Shown here piece by piece: positions 1-8,924 of a stretch of DNA of 64,000 nucleotides (the stretch's first letter is position 1; every line of letters starts with the position of its first letter). Location: the NCBI RefSeq assembly GCF_018448925.1, contig NZ_RCWE01000011.1, positions 62,001 through 126,000 on the forward strand. The letters are read 5' to 3'. Made by a program: the position numbers and the translations under genes. The notes beneath the pieces are model-generated. The model saw only the letters and a list, made by a program, of their open reading frames with translations, was not told the DNA's origin and searched no databases. This DNA comes from Photorhabdus akhurstii (GTDB lineage: Bacteria > Pseudomonadota > Gammaproteobacteria > Enterobacterales > Enterobacteriaceae).

Positions 1-58
1 GTTTTTGATGAAAAATACTAAGTTGTAATAATTTAATTTCTGAATTAGGGGGATATAT

Positions 59-1081
59 ATGTCTACAGAAGATATGAATATAACTGCTCAAACAATTGGT
101 AAAGATTCAGTTGTTGTTGGGAATGCAGAAGCACCAGCAATATATGCTATAGCAATTGGTGCTTCACCATTAGTTTCTAAATCAATTAGTGAGGCCGCTA
201 TTGCTATTGGGCAAAATCAACGGGCGGGTAGAGAAGAGAAAGATAATCAGGGTGATAAAATCATATGGCCAATTGCGATTGGCGCTGATTCTGTATCCAG
301 TGGCACAGCTTCTATTGCCCTAGGGCAAAAGGTTGTTGCTAGTGGGGTTCAGGCAGTAGCAATTAGTCAAAACTCCACTTCAACAGGAAGTTCGAGTGTT
401 GCAGTGGGATCAGATGCTGTATCCAGCGGTTCATCTGCTATTGCTCTGGGGAAAAAAGCGATTGCCAGGGGGAATCAGGCAGTAGCAATTAGTCAAAATT
501 CCTCTGCCACAGGAAGTATGAGCGTTGCATTAGGAGACAGTTCTGCATCCAGCGGCTCGTCTGCTATTGCTCTGGGGCAAAAGGTTTCTGCCAGTGGTTC
601 TCAGGCAATTGTGATTGGTCAAAACTCCTCTGTAACAGGAAGTAAGAGCATTGTATTGGGATCAGACTCTAAATCTAACTCTTCGTCTGCTATTGCCGTG
701 GGGCAAAAGGTTAGTATTAGTGCGCCTCAGGGAATTGCGATTGGTCAAAACGCCTCTGTAACAGCAAGTGGGGGCATTGCATTAGGTGCAAATTCTGTTG
801 CCAGTAAATCGAATGTTGTTTCTGTAGGAAAACCAGGTAATCAACGTAAGATTGTGAATGTTGCTGCCGGGGATATTTCTAAGAATAGTACGGAAGCGGT
901 GAATGGCCAGCAATTATATACTGAATTGGCAAAAATGAGTGCATTGGATATGAAAAACAAACAACTGGAAATGGATATTAAAAAGCTGGAGAGTACTATA
1001 GATAATCTTACTCGTTCTATTACTAATCTTACTCTGCTGTGCCAGAAAAATATGGATGAAGTTGCTTTGTTAAAGAAATGA
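59..1081 (+). CDS. YadA-head-like repeat protein lacking signal peptide and membrane anchor
   Basis: The 340-residue product consists of about 15 repeats of roughly 14 residues of the AIAIG/IALGQ type (residues about 30-260), the left-handed beta-roll head repeat of trimeric autotransporter adhesins. A YadA-type neck follows (about 260-297, SVGKPGNQRKIVNVAAG then AVNGQQLY), and then a predicted coiled coil to the end. No Sec signal peptide and no C-terminal four-strand beta-barrel anchor are visible, so it is not a conventional autotransporter. An AGGGGGA ribosome site sits 5 bases before the ATG, resembling the ribosome site of the fibre gene at 3973. Its position at the head of a tail-fibre array suggests a trimeric fibre or receptor-binding part, which is inference. 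Only 58 bases of upstream sequence are available, so a longer upstream gene context cannot be judged. Confidence 0.75.
   Translation: MSTEDMNITAQTIGKDSVVVGNAEAPAIYAIAIGASPLVSKSISEAAIAIGQNQRAGREEKDNQGDKIIWPIAIGADSVSSGTASIALGQKVVASGVQAVAISQNSTSTGSSSVAVGSDAVSSGSSAIALGKKAIARGNQAVAISQNSSATGSMSVALGDSSASSGSSAIALGQKVSASGSQAIVIGQNSSVTGSKSIVLGSDSKSNSSSAIAVGQKVSISAPQGIAIGQNASVTASGGIALGANSVASKSNVVSVGKPGNQRKIVNVAAGDISKNSTEAVNGQQLYTELAKMSALDMKNKQLEMDIKKLESTIDNLTRSITNLTLLCQKNMDEVALLKK
310..790 (+). repeat. 126-bp higher-order repeat inside the YadA-like gene
   Basis: The 14-residue head repeats are grouped into a 42-residue (126-bp) super-repeat. The codons for IAxGxK recur near 313, 439, 565 and 691, each followed by similar QAVAISQNS and SVAVGSD units. 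The DNA similarity indicates recent in-frame amplification. Confidence 0.75.
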
Positions 1082-1122
1082 ACGCTTAACGCATAGGATT
1101 ATTAATAACAAATGGATTCGAC

Positions 1123-1142
1123 TGCACTAATAAGTGCATTTT
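1123..1142 (+). terminator. weak hairpin with T tract after the YadA-like gene
   Basis: TGCACT (1123-1128) pairs with AGTGCA (1133-1138) around an AATA loop and is followed by TTTT. The stem is only six base pairs, so efficiency is uncertain. Confidence 0.4.
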
Positions 1143-1736
1143 CAGGCGGGGAGGTTGGTTGCTATTACCTTAGCATCTTTCCTTTTCCAAAGGAAAATGC
1201 ACTGAAGTCCATCAACCATTAGCAGAAAGTTGAAACGAAATCAGGAAATAAAAAAATGGATTAACCGGTTAATTTGACCGGGCTAAGCCCTGAATATAAA
1301 AGCCAGCTTGGAAACTGGCCTTTCACGCATCGGTTAAAAAGCAAATTTACAGAAAGCAAGGTGTTGACAAGTAGACAACAACGCTATGAACACTTGATAT
1401 GAAAGATGTAACAGATTTCATGATGAACTCTCTTTATGGGTAAAGTGTGATTTGTTTCACGAAAATCTAAATTGTGGCTGTGATTTTAATCAGAAAAACT
1501 TCAGAGTCAAGCAGTTTTTAAAAATTATTTTAAAGATTAAAATAATTTTGTATCGGTGTTTTAGGTGATGAAGTGAGCGAATCTTGTGGAGGAAGATACT
1601 GTGCGCTATAGACAATCTTGTATTTTGGATTTCCTCCAAAGATTAACTTCAAACCAAATATCGATATTTTCTCTATGCTTTTAGCAAAACATCCATGTTA
1701 ATCTAAATATTCAAGCTAAAGATTAGGAGTTTTTAA
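1143..1736. other. non-coding spacer before the acetyltransferase
   Basis: No supportable gene is seen. The spacer contains a small hairpin (GCCAG/CTGGC near 1301-1318) and two CRP-like sites listed separately. The last 200 bases are AT-rich and lead into a TAGGAG ribosome site at about 1724. Confidence 0.5.
1446..1494. promoter_or_regulatory. two CRP-like half-site pairs
   Basis: TGTGA-N6-TCACG lies at 1446-1461 and TGTGA-N6-TCAGA at 1479-1494, 33 bases apart centre to centre, which is about three helical turns. The first matches 9 of 10 core bases of the CRP consensus. They lie about 240-290 bases upstream of the GNAT gene. Regulation of that gene is an inference. Confidence 0.35.
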
Positions 1737-2264
1737 GTGAAGAATATAGTGATTCGTCATGTTGAAGAAGGTGATTGTGAACAAGTTCGCCAGTTATACG
1801 CTAACCCACAAGTTTACTGTAGTACTTTACAGTTACCATATCCTTCTCTGGAGACGTGGATAAAGCGCATTACAAATCTTTCTGCCGGATGTTTCTCTTT
1901 AGTTGCTTGTATTAATGGGAAAATTGTAGGTCAGATTGGTATTGAAGTATGCCAAAACCTGCGGCGTCGCCATGTTGCTACTTTTGGTATGGGAGTACAT
2001 GTTGATTATCAGGGACAGGGTATTGGTAGCGAATTAATGAAGGTTATGATCGACATGTGTGATAATTGGTTAAATATCGAACGCATAGAGTTGGAAGTAT
2101 ATACAGATAATGATGCTGCTATCGCATTATATAAAAAATTTGGATTTGAGATTGAGGGAATGGCTAAACATTATGCTTTTCGTAATGGTCGATATGCTGA
2201 CATCTATTACATGAGTAGGATTTCAGATATTAATGGGAAATTCCAATCTACATTAGAGAGTTAG
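1737..2264 (+). CDS. GNAT-family N-acetyltransferase, YhhY-like
   Basis: This 175-residue protein has the GNAT fold signature: a central strand ending in FGMGVHV and the acetyl-CoA pyrophosphate loop QGQGIG at residues 92-97, then IERIELEVYTDNDAAIALY and FGFEIEG typical of motif B. The overall pattern, including VRQLYANPQVYCSTLQLPYPS near the N-terminus, resembles E. coli YhhY, an acetyltransferase acting on amino-acid substrates. The start is GTG with TAGGAG seven bases upstream. It is isolated, with long AT-rich spacers on both sides, between the YadA-like gene and the fibre cassettes. The substrate cannot be told from sequence. Confidence 0.85.
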   Translation: MKNIVIRHVEEGDCEQVRQLYANPQVYCSTLQLPYPSLETWIKRITNLSAGCFSLVACINGKIVGQIGIEVCQNLRRRHVATFGMGVHVDYQGQGIGSELMKVMIDMCDNWLNIERIELEVYTDNDAAIALYKKFGFEIEGMAKHYAFRNGRYADIYYMSRISDINGKFQSTLES

Positions 2265-2374
2265 TTTACCTTAGACATAATTTGATCTAATGGAAGTAAA
2301 TTGGTTTGTCAAAATGAATAGAGAACAGAAAATAAAAAACAGAGAAGAGTATTTTTTAGATATTGAGTTATTTA

Positions 2375-2537
2375 TTACTGCCAATCATACAAAAATAGTT
2401 AATGTTTTAATTGAGAATAAAATCCTATTATTGTTTTTTTGATCTAGAATTTGATTGATGTGAATTTTGATAGATTATATTTATAATGATTTAATATGTT
2501 AATTATAAAATAACGTTATTTAACTCAAGGAGGACAT
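2375..2537 (+). promoter_or_regulatory. conserved fibre-cassette leader, copy 1
   Basis: This AT-rich segment shares blocks with the leaders of the fibre genes at 3973, 6056, 9145 and 12226: a CCAAT-ATA-AAAAATAGTTA block (2381-2401), a TATTATTGTTTTTT block followed by a CTAGA core (about 2428-2450), and a final TTAATT-TAAAATAA-TTATTTAA block before the AAGGAGG ribosome site. Promoter, untranslated leader or recombination arm are all possible. Confidence 0.55.
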
Positions 2538-3371
2538 ATGAGTCCCAAGAATGATTTTAAAGCTTTTTCTACTAATAGTAATGCTAATGTTATAAGTCAG
2601 CAAGGATATGAAGGGAGTACGGAATTACAAACTGGGTTTCCACCCTATTCTATGACGCCTCACATATTAAATAAGGTATTACGCCAATCGTCAACCATAT
2701 CATCTGTTGTGGCTAATTTCATTGCGACACAATCTGGCGGTGATGTTCTAGATGATGGAAATGTAGCTAAACTTACCGAGCAATTAAATAAGGCATTAAA
2801 ACAAAAGATCACAACAGAAATTCCCAGTGCTTCATTAACCCAATCAGGCGTTGTTCAGCTTACTGATGTCATTGGCAATAGTGATATATTGGCAGTGACA
2901 CAAAAGCTTGCTCAGGAAATAGTAAATTCATTACGTGGAGATATTAATACTAGAGTACCTAATAGCCGCAAGGTGAATGGGAAAGTGCTGTCGAATGATA
3001 TTAACCTAAGTGCGGGGGATGTGGGGAGTTATGCCAAATCTGAATCTGACGCTCGATATGGTAATAAAAATACAGCCTTAAAATCTGCGAATGGCTGGTG
3101 GAGATGTGGTGATACAGGAATAATTTATCAGTGGGGTGTTGTAACAGGGAGCGATAATTATTTGATTAACTTTCCTATTGGTTTTCCTAAAGCATGTACA
3201 ACTGTGGTTGCGACAACTGATGGCGGAAGAAAACCTTCGCCTCCTATAGAGTATCGTTGTTTTGTTGAAGTTGGTGATATTACAGCAGTATCTTTTACAG
3301 CAACAACTGTTGGCGCGCTAAACACTGATTTCCGGCCACGAGCAGTCCATTGGATGGCTATTGGATATTAA
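2538..3371 (+). CDS. phage-type tail fibre, gp53-like tip (cassette 1)
   Basis: The 277-residue protein has the array's shared N-terminal domain (residues 1 to about 150), beginning with KNDFKAF and including [20 protein letters not shown] and DVLDDGN. This type is found at the base-attachment end of phage and tailocin fibres. After a short VGSYAKSESDARYG linker, residues about 176-277 form a tip with the NGWW-C-DTGIIYQWG, FPIGFPKAC and final AIGY pattern of gp53-like phage fibre C-termini. It has its own leader and an AAGGAGG ribosome site. No tfa gene follows. Attachment to a tailocin or phage tail is inferred, since no tail structural genes are present. Confidence 0.85.
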   Translation: MSPKNDFKAFSTNSNANVISQQGYEGSTELQTGFPPYSMTPHILNKVLRQSSTISSVVANFIATQSGGDVLDDGNVAKLTEQLNKALKQKITTEIPSASLTQSGVVQLTDVIGNSDILAVTQKLAQEIVNSLRGDINTRVPNSRKVNGKVLSNDINLSAGDVGSYAKSESDARYGNKNTALKSANGWWRCGDTGIIYQWGVVTGSDNYLINFPIGFPKACTTVVATTDGGRKPSPPIEYRCFVEVGDITAVSFTATTVGALNTDFRPRAVHWMAIGY

Positions 3372-3401
3372 AAGTATATTATTCCTCTGAAATGTAAATA
3401 C

Positions 3402-3527
3402 TATACCCTATGGATTTCAAGATGCATCGCGGCGGCAAGGGAGCGAATCCCCGGGAGCATAGAGAACTATGTGACCGGGGTGAGTGAGCGCAGCCAACAA
3501 AGAGCAACTTGAAAGATGACGGGTATA
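3402..3527. repeat. ERIC (IRU) repeat element
   Basis: This 126-bp imperfect palindrome has terminal repeats TATACCC (3402-3408) and GGGTATA (3521-3527). Its core carries the recognisable ERIC words GCGAATCCCC, GTGACCGGGGTGAG, CAGCCAAC, GCAACTTGAAAGATGACGGG. ERIC elements are non-autonomous intergenic repeats of enterobacteria. Here one lies between fibre cassettes 1 and 2. Confidence 0.92.
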
Positions 3528-3704
3528 TACAGGGAATAAAAATGGTTTATTAGAGTGAGTGAATATTTTCACTACTAGCAACAGTACTTCACTCATTTCT
3601 GATGTTAATTGCTTTAAGTCACTAAAGTAGAAATAAAGTCATATGGTATTGACATATTATTAATAAAGTGCCGTCTAAATAGTCAGCGCTGTTAGAATAT
3701 TAAA

Positions 3705-3972
3705 AAATTCAGTCTGTAATTTGAAATATAAAAATAAGTAATGACAAAGTGAAATATTTTAGATGTTGAATATGAGTGGATTGAATATATTTCTAGTTGA
3801 AATTTGTTGGTTTTTTCTTGCTGTCAATTATATAAAAATAATTATTCTCCTAAGTTAGAAGAACATTTTATTATTATTTTTATGAATTAAACTATGGCTG
3901 CCGTAAATTTTTGGGGGTTGCTTTAATAATAATTCAATATATAGGTAATGATATTTAATCTAAGGGGTATAT
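3705..3972 (+). promoter_or_regulatory. conserved fibre-cassette leader, copy 2
   Basis: This is homologous to the other fibre leaders, with shared blocks AAAAATTCAGT near 3705, GATGTTGAATAT near 3762, CTGTCAATTATATAAAAATA at 3821-3840, TTATTATTTTTATGAA-TA-ACTAT-GCTG-CGTAAATT (3870-3910) and the final TAATATT-ATCTAAGG ribosome-site region. The stretch from the ERIC element to this leader (3528-3704) shows no gene. Confidence 0.6.
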
Positions 3973-5457
3973 ATGAGTGCTAAGAATGATTTTAAGGCTT
4001 TTTCTATTAGTAATGATGCTAATATAGTGAGTCAAGATAAATATGAAGAAGATCAAAGTTTGCAGGCTGGATTTCCACCGGATAATATTACTAGTAATCT
4101 GTTAAACAAAGTATTACGTCAATCGTCAACCATAGCATCTGTGGTGGCTAACTTTATTGCGACACAATCTGGTAGTGATATTCTGGATGATGGCGATGTA
4201 GTTAAACTTGCTGAGCAATTAAATAAGGCATTAAAACAAAAAATCACAACAGAAGTTCCTAATGCCTCATTAACACAAAAAGGTGTTGTTCAGCTTACTA
4301 ATGTGTTGGGCGATAGTGACACATTGGCTATTACACAAAAGCTTGCTCAGGAAATAGTAAATTCATTACGTGAAAGTATTAATACCAAGGTACCCAATAC
4401 TCGAAAAATTAACGGGAAAGTACTGTCTGAGGATATCACTATTACTTCTCAGGATATTTTGGGCGGGCAGGCTATTAGTTTAGGTGATAAGGCGGATTTG
4501 AATAGCTACAAAACACCGGGAGTTTATCATCAAGAGTATGATGCTCATGCCAAAAATGGCCTTAATTACCCTGAATTTCTCGCCGGTGCTCTTGTTGTAT
4601 TGAAATCGGCTGGGACGGTTCAACGTTATTTTGTCTATAATAGTAGTCGAGTATATACACGTAGCCAGTTTCATGATAATCCGTGGACGCCTTGGACTAG
4701 AGAATATAATACGCTGAATAAACCTACGGCTGATGAGATTGGCGCATATACAAAAATAGAATCTGATTCTCGATATATTGCGGGAATTCGCAGGGTGAAT
4801 GGAAAATCTTTAGCTACGGATGTCACTATTACTTCTCAGGATATTTTGAATGGGCAGGCAATTAGTTTAGGTGATAATGTAAATTTGGATCACTGTAAAA
4901 CACCAGGTATTTATTATCAGGATTATAATGCTCATGCTAAAAATGGCGTCAATTACCCAGAACCGCTTTCTGGTTCACTTATTGTGTTGAAAGCGGCTGG
5001 AATCATTCAACGCTATTTTGTCTATAACAGCAGCCGGGTATATACACGTAGCCAATTTCATGATAATCCGTGGACTTCTTGGGCGCAGGAATATAATACA
5101 TTGAATAAACCTGCTGACAGGGTTATTAGCGGGTATACAAAAGCAGAAGTAGATAACTTGGTTAATGCTAAAGGAAATAAAAGTACAGCTTTGAAATCAG
5201 TGAATGGTTGGTGGAAATGTGGAGATACAGGAGTGATTTATCAGTGGGGAATTGTAAACTGGACAGCATACGATACACCGGTTAATTTTCCTATCCAGTT
5301 CCCTAATGCTTGTGTAAATGTTTCATTGACATTGGGTGATAAGTCTGATTTATCATCATCACATAATGTTGTTGCCAGACAATTGTCTGTGACAGGGTTT
5401 AGTTATTGGGCATATGAGACTGAGAACTCTGCGTTTTGGTTTGCAGTAGGATATTGA
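3973..5457 (+). CDS. phage-type tail fibre with two pyocin-knob modules and gp53-like tip (cassette 2)
   Basis: The 494-residue protein starts with the shared fibre N-domain (1 to about 150). Two knob modules of about 85 residues follow (about 165-247 and 294-377), each containing KTPG(V/I)Y and [20 protein letters not shown]. This is the signature of the knob domain of R-type pyocin fibres. A TKIESDSRYIAGIR linker separates the modules. The C-terminal about 90 residues are a gp53-like tip with [16 protein letters not shown] and final AVGY. The two modules are near-duplicates at DNA level, so internal duplication is likely. The AGGGG ribosome site is well placed for the ATG at 3973. Confidence 0.87.
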   Translation: MSAKNDFKAFSISNDANIVSQDKYEEDQSLQAGFPPDNITSNLLNKVLRQSSTIASVVANFIATQSGSDILDDGDVVKLAEQLNKALKQKITTEVPNASLTQKGVVQLTNVLGDSDTLAITQKLAQEIVNSLRESINTKVPNTRKINGKVLSEDITITSQDILGGQAISLGDKADLNSYKTPGVYHQEYDAHAKNGLNYPEFLAGALVVLKSAGTVQRYFVYNSSRVYTRSQFHDNPWTPWTREYNTLNKPTADEIGAYTKIESDSRYIAGIRRVNGKSLATDVTITSQDILNGQAISLGDNVNLDHCKTPGIYYQDYNAHAKNGVNYPEPLSGSLIVLKAAGIIQRYFVYNSSRVYTRSQFHDNPWTSWAQEYNTLNKPADRVISGYTKAEVDNLVNAKGNKSTALKSVNGWWKCGDTGVIYQWGIVNWTAYDTPVNFPIQFPNACVNVSLTLGDKSDLSSSHNVVARQLSVTGFSYWAYETENSAFWFAVGY

Positions 5458-5540
5458 TATTAACCTATAATGCAAAAATAAATGTTTTTTACTTTTGCAT
5501 TGCCTCTCAAAACTTAAACAGTTTAAATTAATTGGCTATT

Positions 5541-5580
5541 AAAGTCTGAGCTCTGTAGTTAACGGGAGTCAGACTTTTTA
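5541..5580 (+). terminator. terminator after fibre cassette 2
   Basis: AAAGTCTGA (5541-5549) pairs with TCAGACTTT (5569-5577), with additional G-C pairs inside, followed by a T-rich tract. A closely related hairpin lies at 10268-10307 after the tfa gene. Confidence 0.65.
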
Positions 5581-5807
5581 ATTTTTCTTTAATCTGATAG
5601 TTATTATCATCGTCAATGTATTCTTTCCGTTCTGCTGTTAGATTCTCAATATATTAAAAATCTCTCTAGGTAAAATAATGCTGACTTTAAGTGATCAGAT
5701 ATTTTAATCAGGATTTTAGATTTTAATCATAAAATTAGTTTGTTTTTGAAATAATTTAATATGTAAAATGTAGAGTTAAAATCAGAGCTTTTTATATAAT
5801 GTGCTGA

Positions 5808-6055
5808 AAAATTCAGTTTATAACTTAAAACAAGAAAGTTAGATAGAAAAATGTAGAATAAAGATGAGAATAAATTTGTGAAATTTAATTTTCGTTTTTT
5901 AAATTGTATAAAAATAGTTAATATTCTGATTTATAAGAATGTTTTGTTATTGTTTTTATGAACTAGACTATTGCTGGCGTAAATTAAGAGAGGTTGTTTT
6001 TGCAATAATTAAAGGTGTTTATTGTAAATAATATTATTCAATTTGAGGATTGTAT
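5808..6055 (+). promoter_or_regulatory. conserved fibre-cassette leader, copy 3
   Basis: It shares AAAAATTCAGTTTATAA (about 5808), AAATTGTATAAAAATAGTTA (5901-5920), TTATTGTTTTTATGAACTAG (about 5947-5966) with ACTATTGCTGGCGTAAATT after it, and a TAATATTATTCAATTTGAGG ribosome-site region with the other fibre leaders. Bases 5581-5807 hold no gene that can be supported. Confidence 0.6.
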
Positions 6056-7471
6056 ATGAGTGCCAAAAATGATTTTAAGGCTTTTTCTGTTAGTGATAAT
6101 GCTAATGTAGTGAGTCAAGCAAAGTATGAAGAAAACCAGAGCTTGCAGACTGGATTTTCAGCAGATAATATTCCTGTTAATCTGTTAAATAAGGTATTAC
6201 GCCAATCGTCAACAATATCATCTGTGATAGCTAATTTTATCGCGACACAATCCGGAAATGATATTTTGGATGATGGTAATATAACTAAACTTACCGATCA
6301 GCTAAATAGGTCCTTAGAACAAAAAATTGCAACAGAAGTTCCAAATGCCTCATTAACACGAAAAGGTATTGTTCAGCTTACCGATGTAGTGGGTAATAGT
6401 GATACATTGGCGGTTACGCAAAAATTAGTTCAGGAAATAATAAATTCATTGCGTGAAAATATTAATACCAGAATACCAAACACCCGAAAAATTAACGGGA
6501 AAGTATTAACTGAGGATATTAATATTACTTCTCAGGATATCCTTGCTGGGCAGGCACATAGTTTAGGCGACAATGCGAATTTAGATAATTACAAAACACC
6601 GGGGATTTATTATCAAGAGTATAATGCTCATGCCAAAAATGGTAATAATTACCCTGAGCAGTTCGCGGGATCGCTGGTTGTATTGAAAGCGGCCGGGGTT
6701 ATTCAACGTTATTTTGTCTATAACAGCAGTCGGGTATATACACGTAGTCAGTTTCATGAAAGCCCGTGGACGCCTTGGACGAGAGAATATAATACATTGA
6801 ATAGACCTACTGCCGGAGAGGTTGGAGCATATGCAAAATCAGAGTCTGATTCTCGATATATTACAGGGCTACGTAAAATTAATGGAAAAGCTTTAGCTGC
6901 GGATATCAATATTACTTCTCAAGACATCTTCTCTGGGCAGTCGATTAATTTAGGTGATAACGCAGATTTAAATATTTATAAAACACCGGGGATTTATTAT
7001 CAAGAATATAATGCTCATGCCAAAAATGGTGCGAATTACCCTGAGCCGTTCGCGGGGTCGCTTATTGTGTTGAAAGCGGCTGGGGTTATTCAACGTTATT
7101 TTGTTTATAACAGCAGTCGGGTATATACGCGGAGCCAATTCCACGATAGTCCGTGGACACCTTGGGCGCAAGAATATAATTCGTTGAATAAACCTTCTGA
7201 CAAGGCGGTTGGGGAGAATACGGCAGTAGAATCTGATAATACTTATGTTGCTACTAAAGAAGAATTAATACAGCAAGCAGAACATGAGAAGTCTCAGTTA
7301 TTGACTAAAATTAATAATCTTGTCGCTCCACTACAAGACTCTGTTGATTTAGGCATTGCCACCGAAGCAGAAAAAGCAGTTCTATTGGAATGGAAGAAAT
7401 ATAGGGTAGTGTTGAGCAAAGTTGATATTTCATTGGCCCCTGATGTTGAGTGGCCGGAGCAGCCGAAATAA
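6056..7471 (+). CDS. tail fibre with two pyocin-knob modules fused to a Tfa C-terminal segment (cassette 3)
   Basis: The 471-residue product has the shared fibre N-domain (1 to about 150) and two pyocin-knob modules (about 165-247 and 294-377). In place of a fibre tip, residues about 401-471 match the C-terminus of tail-fibre-assembly proteins ([25 protein letters not shown], then [10 protein letters not shown]), the same ending as the tfa gene at 9735. The fibre tip and the N-terminal part of Tfa are therefore missing, as expected from a deletion joining a fibre gene to a downstream tfa. The reading frame is open throughout. The in-frame TTG at 6050 is rejected because ATG 6056 is better spaced from the GAGGAT ribosome site and matches the MSAKNDF paralog start. 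Confidence 0.85.
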   Translation: MSAKNDFKAFSVSDNANVVSQAKYEENQSLQTGFSADNIPVNLLNKVLRQSSTISSVIANFIATQSGNDILDDGNITKLTDQLNRSLEQKIATEVPNASLTRKGIVQLTDVVGNSDTLAVTQKLVQEIINSLRENINTRIPNTRKINGKVLTEDINITSQDILAGQAHSLGDNANLDNYKTPGIYYQEYNAHAKNGNNYPEQFAGSLVVLKAAGVIQRYFVYNSSRVYTRSQFHESPWTPWTREYNTLNRPTAGEVGAYAKSESDSRYITGLRKINGKALAADINITSQDIFSGQSINLGDNADLNIYKTPGIYYQEYNAHAKNGANYPEPFAGSLIVLKAAGVIQRYFVYNSSRVYTRSQFHDSPWTPWAQEYNSLNKPSDKAVGENTAVESDNTYVATKEELIQQAEHEKSQLLTKINNLVAPLQDSVDLGIATEAEKAVLLEWKKYRVVLSKVDISLAPDVEWPEQPK

Positions 7472-7660
7472 TGGTCTGAATAAATAGGTCATTCATACAA
7501 TGGTTTTGTTGATGTTGAGGGTACGATACTGAAAGATTCAGTTTGGAATTTGGAATGGAAAAATTGTAATAGGAAATTGGAATCTAATAGGCGTGAATTT
7601 AGGTAAATCGTCTACGTAATGAATTAATATACTAATTGTAAAATAATATAATGGGGAGAT
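7472..7660. promoter_or_regulatory. short spacer and leader of cassette 4
   Basis: The first bases (GGTCTGAATAAATAGGTCATTC) resemble the sequence downstream of the tfa gene at 10157, so this is a tfa-type 3' flank. The last 60 bases (AATTAATATACTAATTGTAAAATAATATAA, then GGGGAG) weakly match the 3' part of the other fibre leaders. The upstream leader blocks are absent. Confidence 0.4.
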
Positions 7661-8647
7661 ATGAGTATGAAAAATGATTTTAAAGCTTTTGCTATTGGTA
7701 GTGGCGCTAATGTGGTTAGTCAACAACTCTATGAAACAGATCCGAATTTGCCGCGTGGGTTTCCAGACCGGCAGTATATTGATAATCACATGTTAAATAA
7801 GATATTTCGCCAAACATCAGCAATAACATCGGTTGTAGCTGATTTTATTGCGACACAATCTGGTGAGGATGTTTTAGATGATGGTAATGTAACTAAACTC
7901 ACCGCACAGTTAAATAAAGCTTTAGAACAGAAAGCGATAACAGGAATTCCTAATGCTTCATTAACACAGAAAGGTATTGTGCAACTTACCGATGTGATTG
8001 GTGATAGTGATACATTGGCAGTGACGCAAAAGCTGGTTAAGGTAATAGTTAATTCATTACTTGAAAATATTAATGGCAGAGTACCTAATAATCGGAGAAT
8101 CAACGGGAAGGAGTTGACTGAGGATATTACACTTTCCGCGATTGATGTTGGCGCTAAACGACCGGGTGATATCTATTTATCTGCACATCCAGCATCAGAT
8201 TTAGCTAAAGGAGAATATATTGCGAATGGTGCTGTTTACCCAATTGATTCTGCTATTGGTAGAGCATTAAATAATTTATCTGATGCATATAAGGCGGCAT
8301 GGGGAATTAAACTGAATGGTGATAAAATCAATCTTCCTAATCTGTTTGTTAATGGACGAGGGGTATTCGTGCGTGCTGGGTTGACACCTGGTGTGATACA
8401 AGGAGATGCAATTAGAAATATTATAGGTGATGTAGGATTGCAGAGTTGGGGGCTTTTTGCTCGTGCCAGCGGAGCATTTTCTGGTGTAAATTTGAACTCT
8501 GAAGGAAGTGTTGCGAAAAAGAACACTCCTGATTCAGCTTCAATATTCGCATATGCCACTTTTGATGCATCGAAGGTAGTACCAACGGCAGACGAAAATC
8601 GTCCATTAAATATCAGTATGATACCAGTAATTTATTTGGGCGTATGA
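7661..8647 (+). CDS. tail fibre with collar-type C-terminus (cassette 4)
   Basis: The 328-residue protein has the shared N-domain (1 to about 150, [17 protein letters not shown]), then a phage collar-type tip. Residues about 167-240 contain GEYIANGAVYPID and LPNLFVNGRGVFVRAG, and the C-terminus has GDAIRNIIGD and VVPTADENRPLNISMIPVIYLG, all typical of short fibres that end in a collar/receptor-binding tip. It has GGGGAG just before the ATG at 7661. Another ATG six bases later is possible, but the paralog alignment favours 7661. It lacks knob modules and a tfa partner. Confidence 0.83.
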   Translation: MSMKNDFKAFAIGSGANVVSQQLYETDPNLPRGFPDRQYIDNHMLNKIFRQTSAITSVVADFIATQSGEDVLDDGNVTKLTAQLNKALEQKAITGIPNASLTQKGIVQLTDVIGDSDTLAVTQKLVKVIVNSLLENINGRVPNNRRINGKELTEDITLSAIDVGAKRPGDIYLSAHPASDLAKGEYIANGAVYPIDSAIGRALNNLSDAYKAAWGIKLNGDKINLPNLFVNGRGVFVRAGLTPGVIQGDAIRNIIGDVGLQSWGLFARASGAFSGVNLNSEGSVAKKNTPDSASIFAYATFDASKVVPTADENRPLNISMIPVIYLGV

Positions 8648-8791
8648 GGTTATAGGCTGGCACTTATTTCTTGGATTGTCTGATGCAGTAATCTTTTGGT
8701 GAGTATCTTAAGAATATAGCTAGAATTTAAATATGGATTTTGGCTATATATGAATAATATGGAAAGTTATAAGGAAAAATCTCTGTTAACG

Positions 8792-8828
8792 GGCCTGAAT
8801 AAATGGAGTTTTTATTCAGGCCATTTTT
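8792..8828 (+). terminator. strong terminator after cassette 4
   Basis: GGCCTGAATAAA (8792-8803) pairs perfectly with TTTATTCAGGCC (8811-8822), followed by A and a run of T. The hairpin is a complete version of the decayed CTGAATAAA-AGGCCATTC sequences found after 7471 and 10157. Confidence 0.85.
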
Positions 8829-8924
8829 TGTTGCTATAATTAAAATATTGTAAAATTATATTTTTTATTTAAAGATAAAATAATTGCAGGAAAAAATAAA
8901 GATATGAAAAATAATAATTTAGAA

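Noticed and set aside
7786-8606. Minus-strand frames inside the fibre gene at 7661
   Set aside because: They are opposite-strand shadows. The plus strand encodes a recognisable fibre protein, and similar shadows occur in the paralogs.
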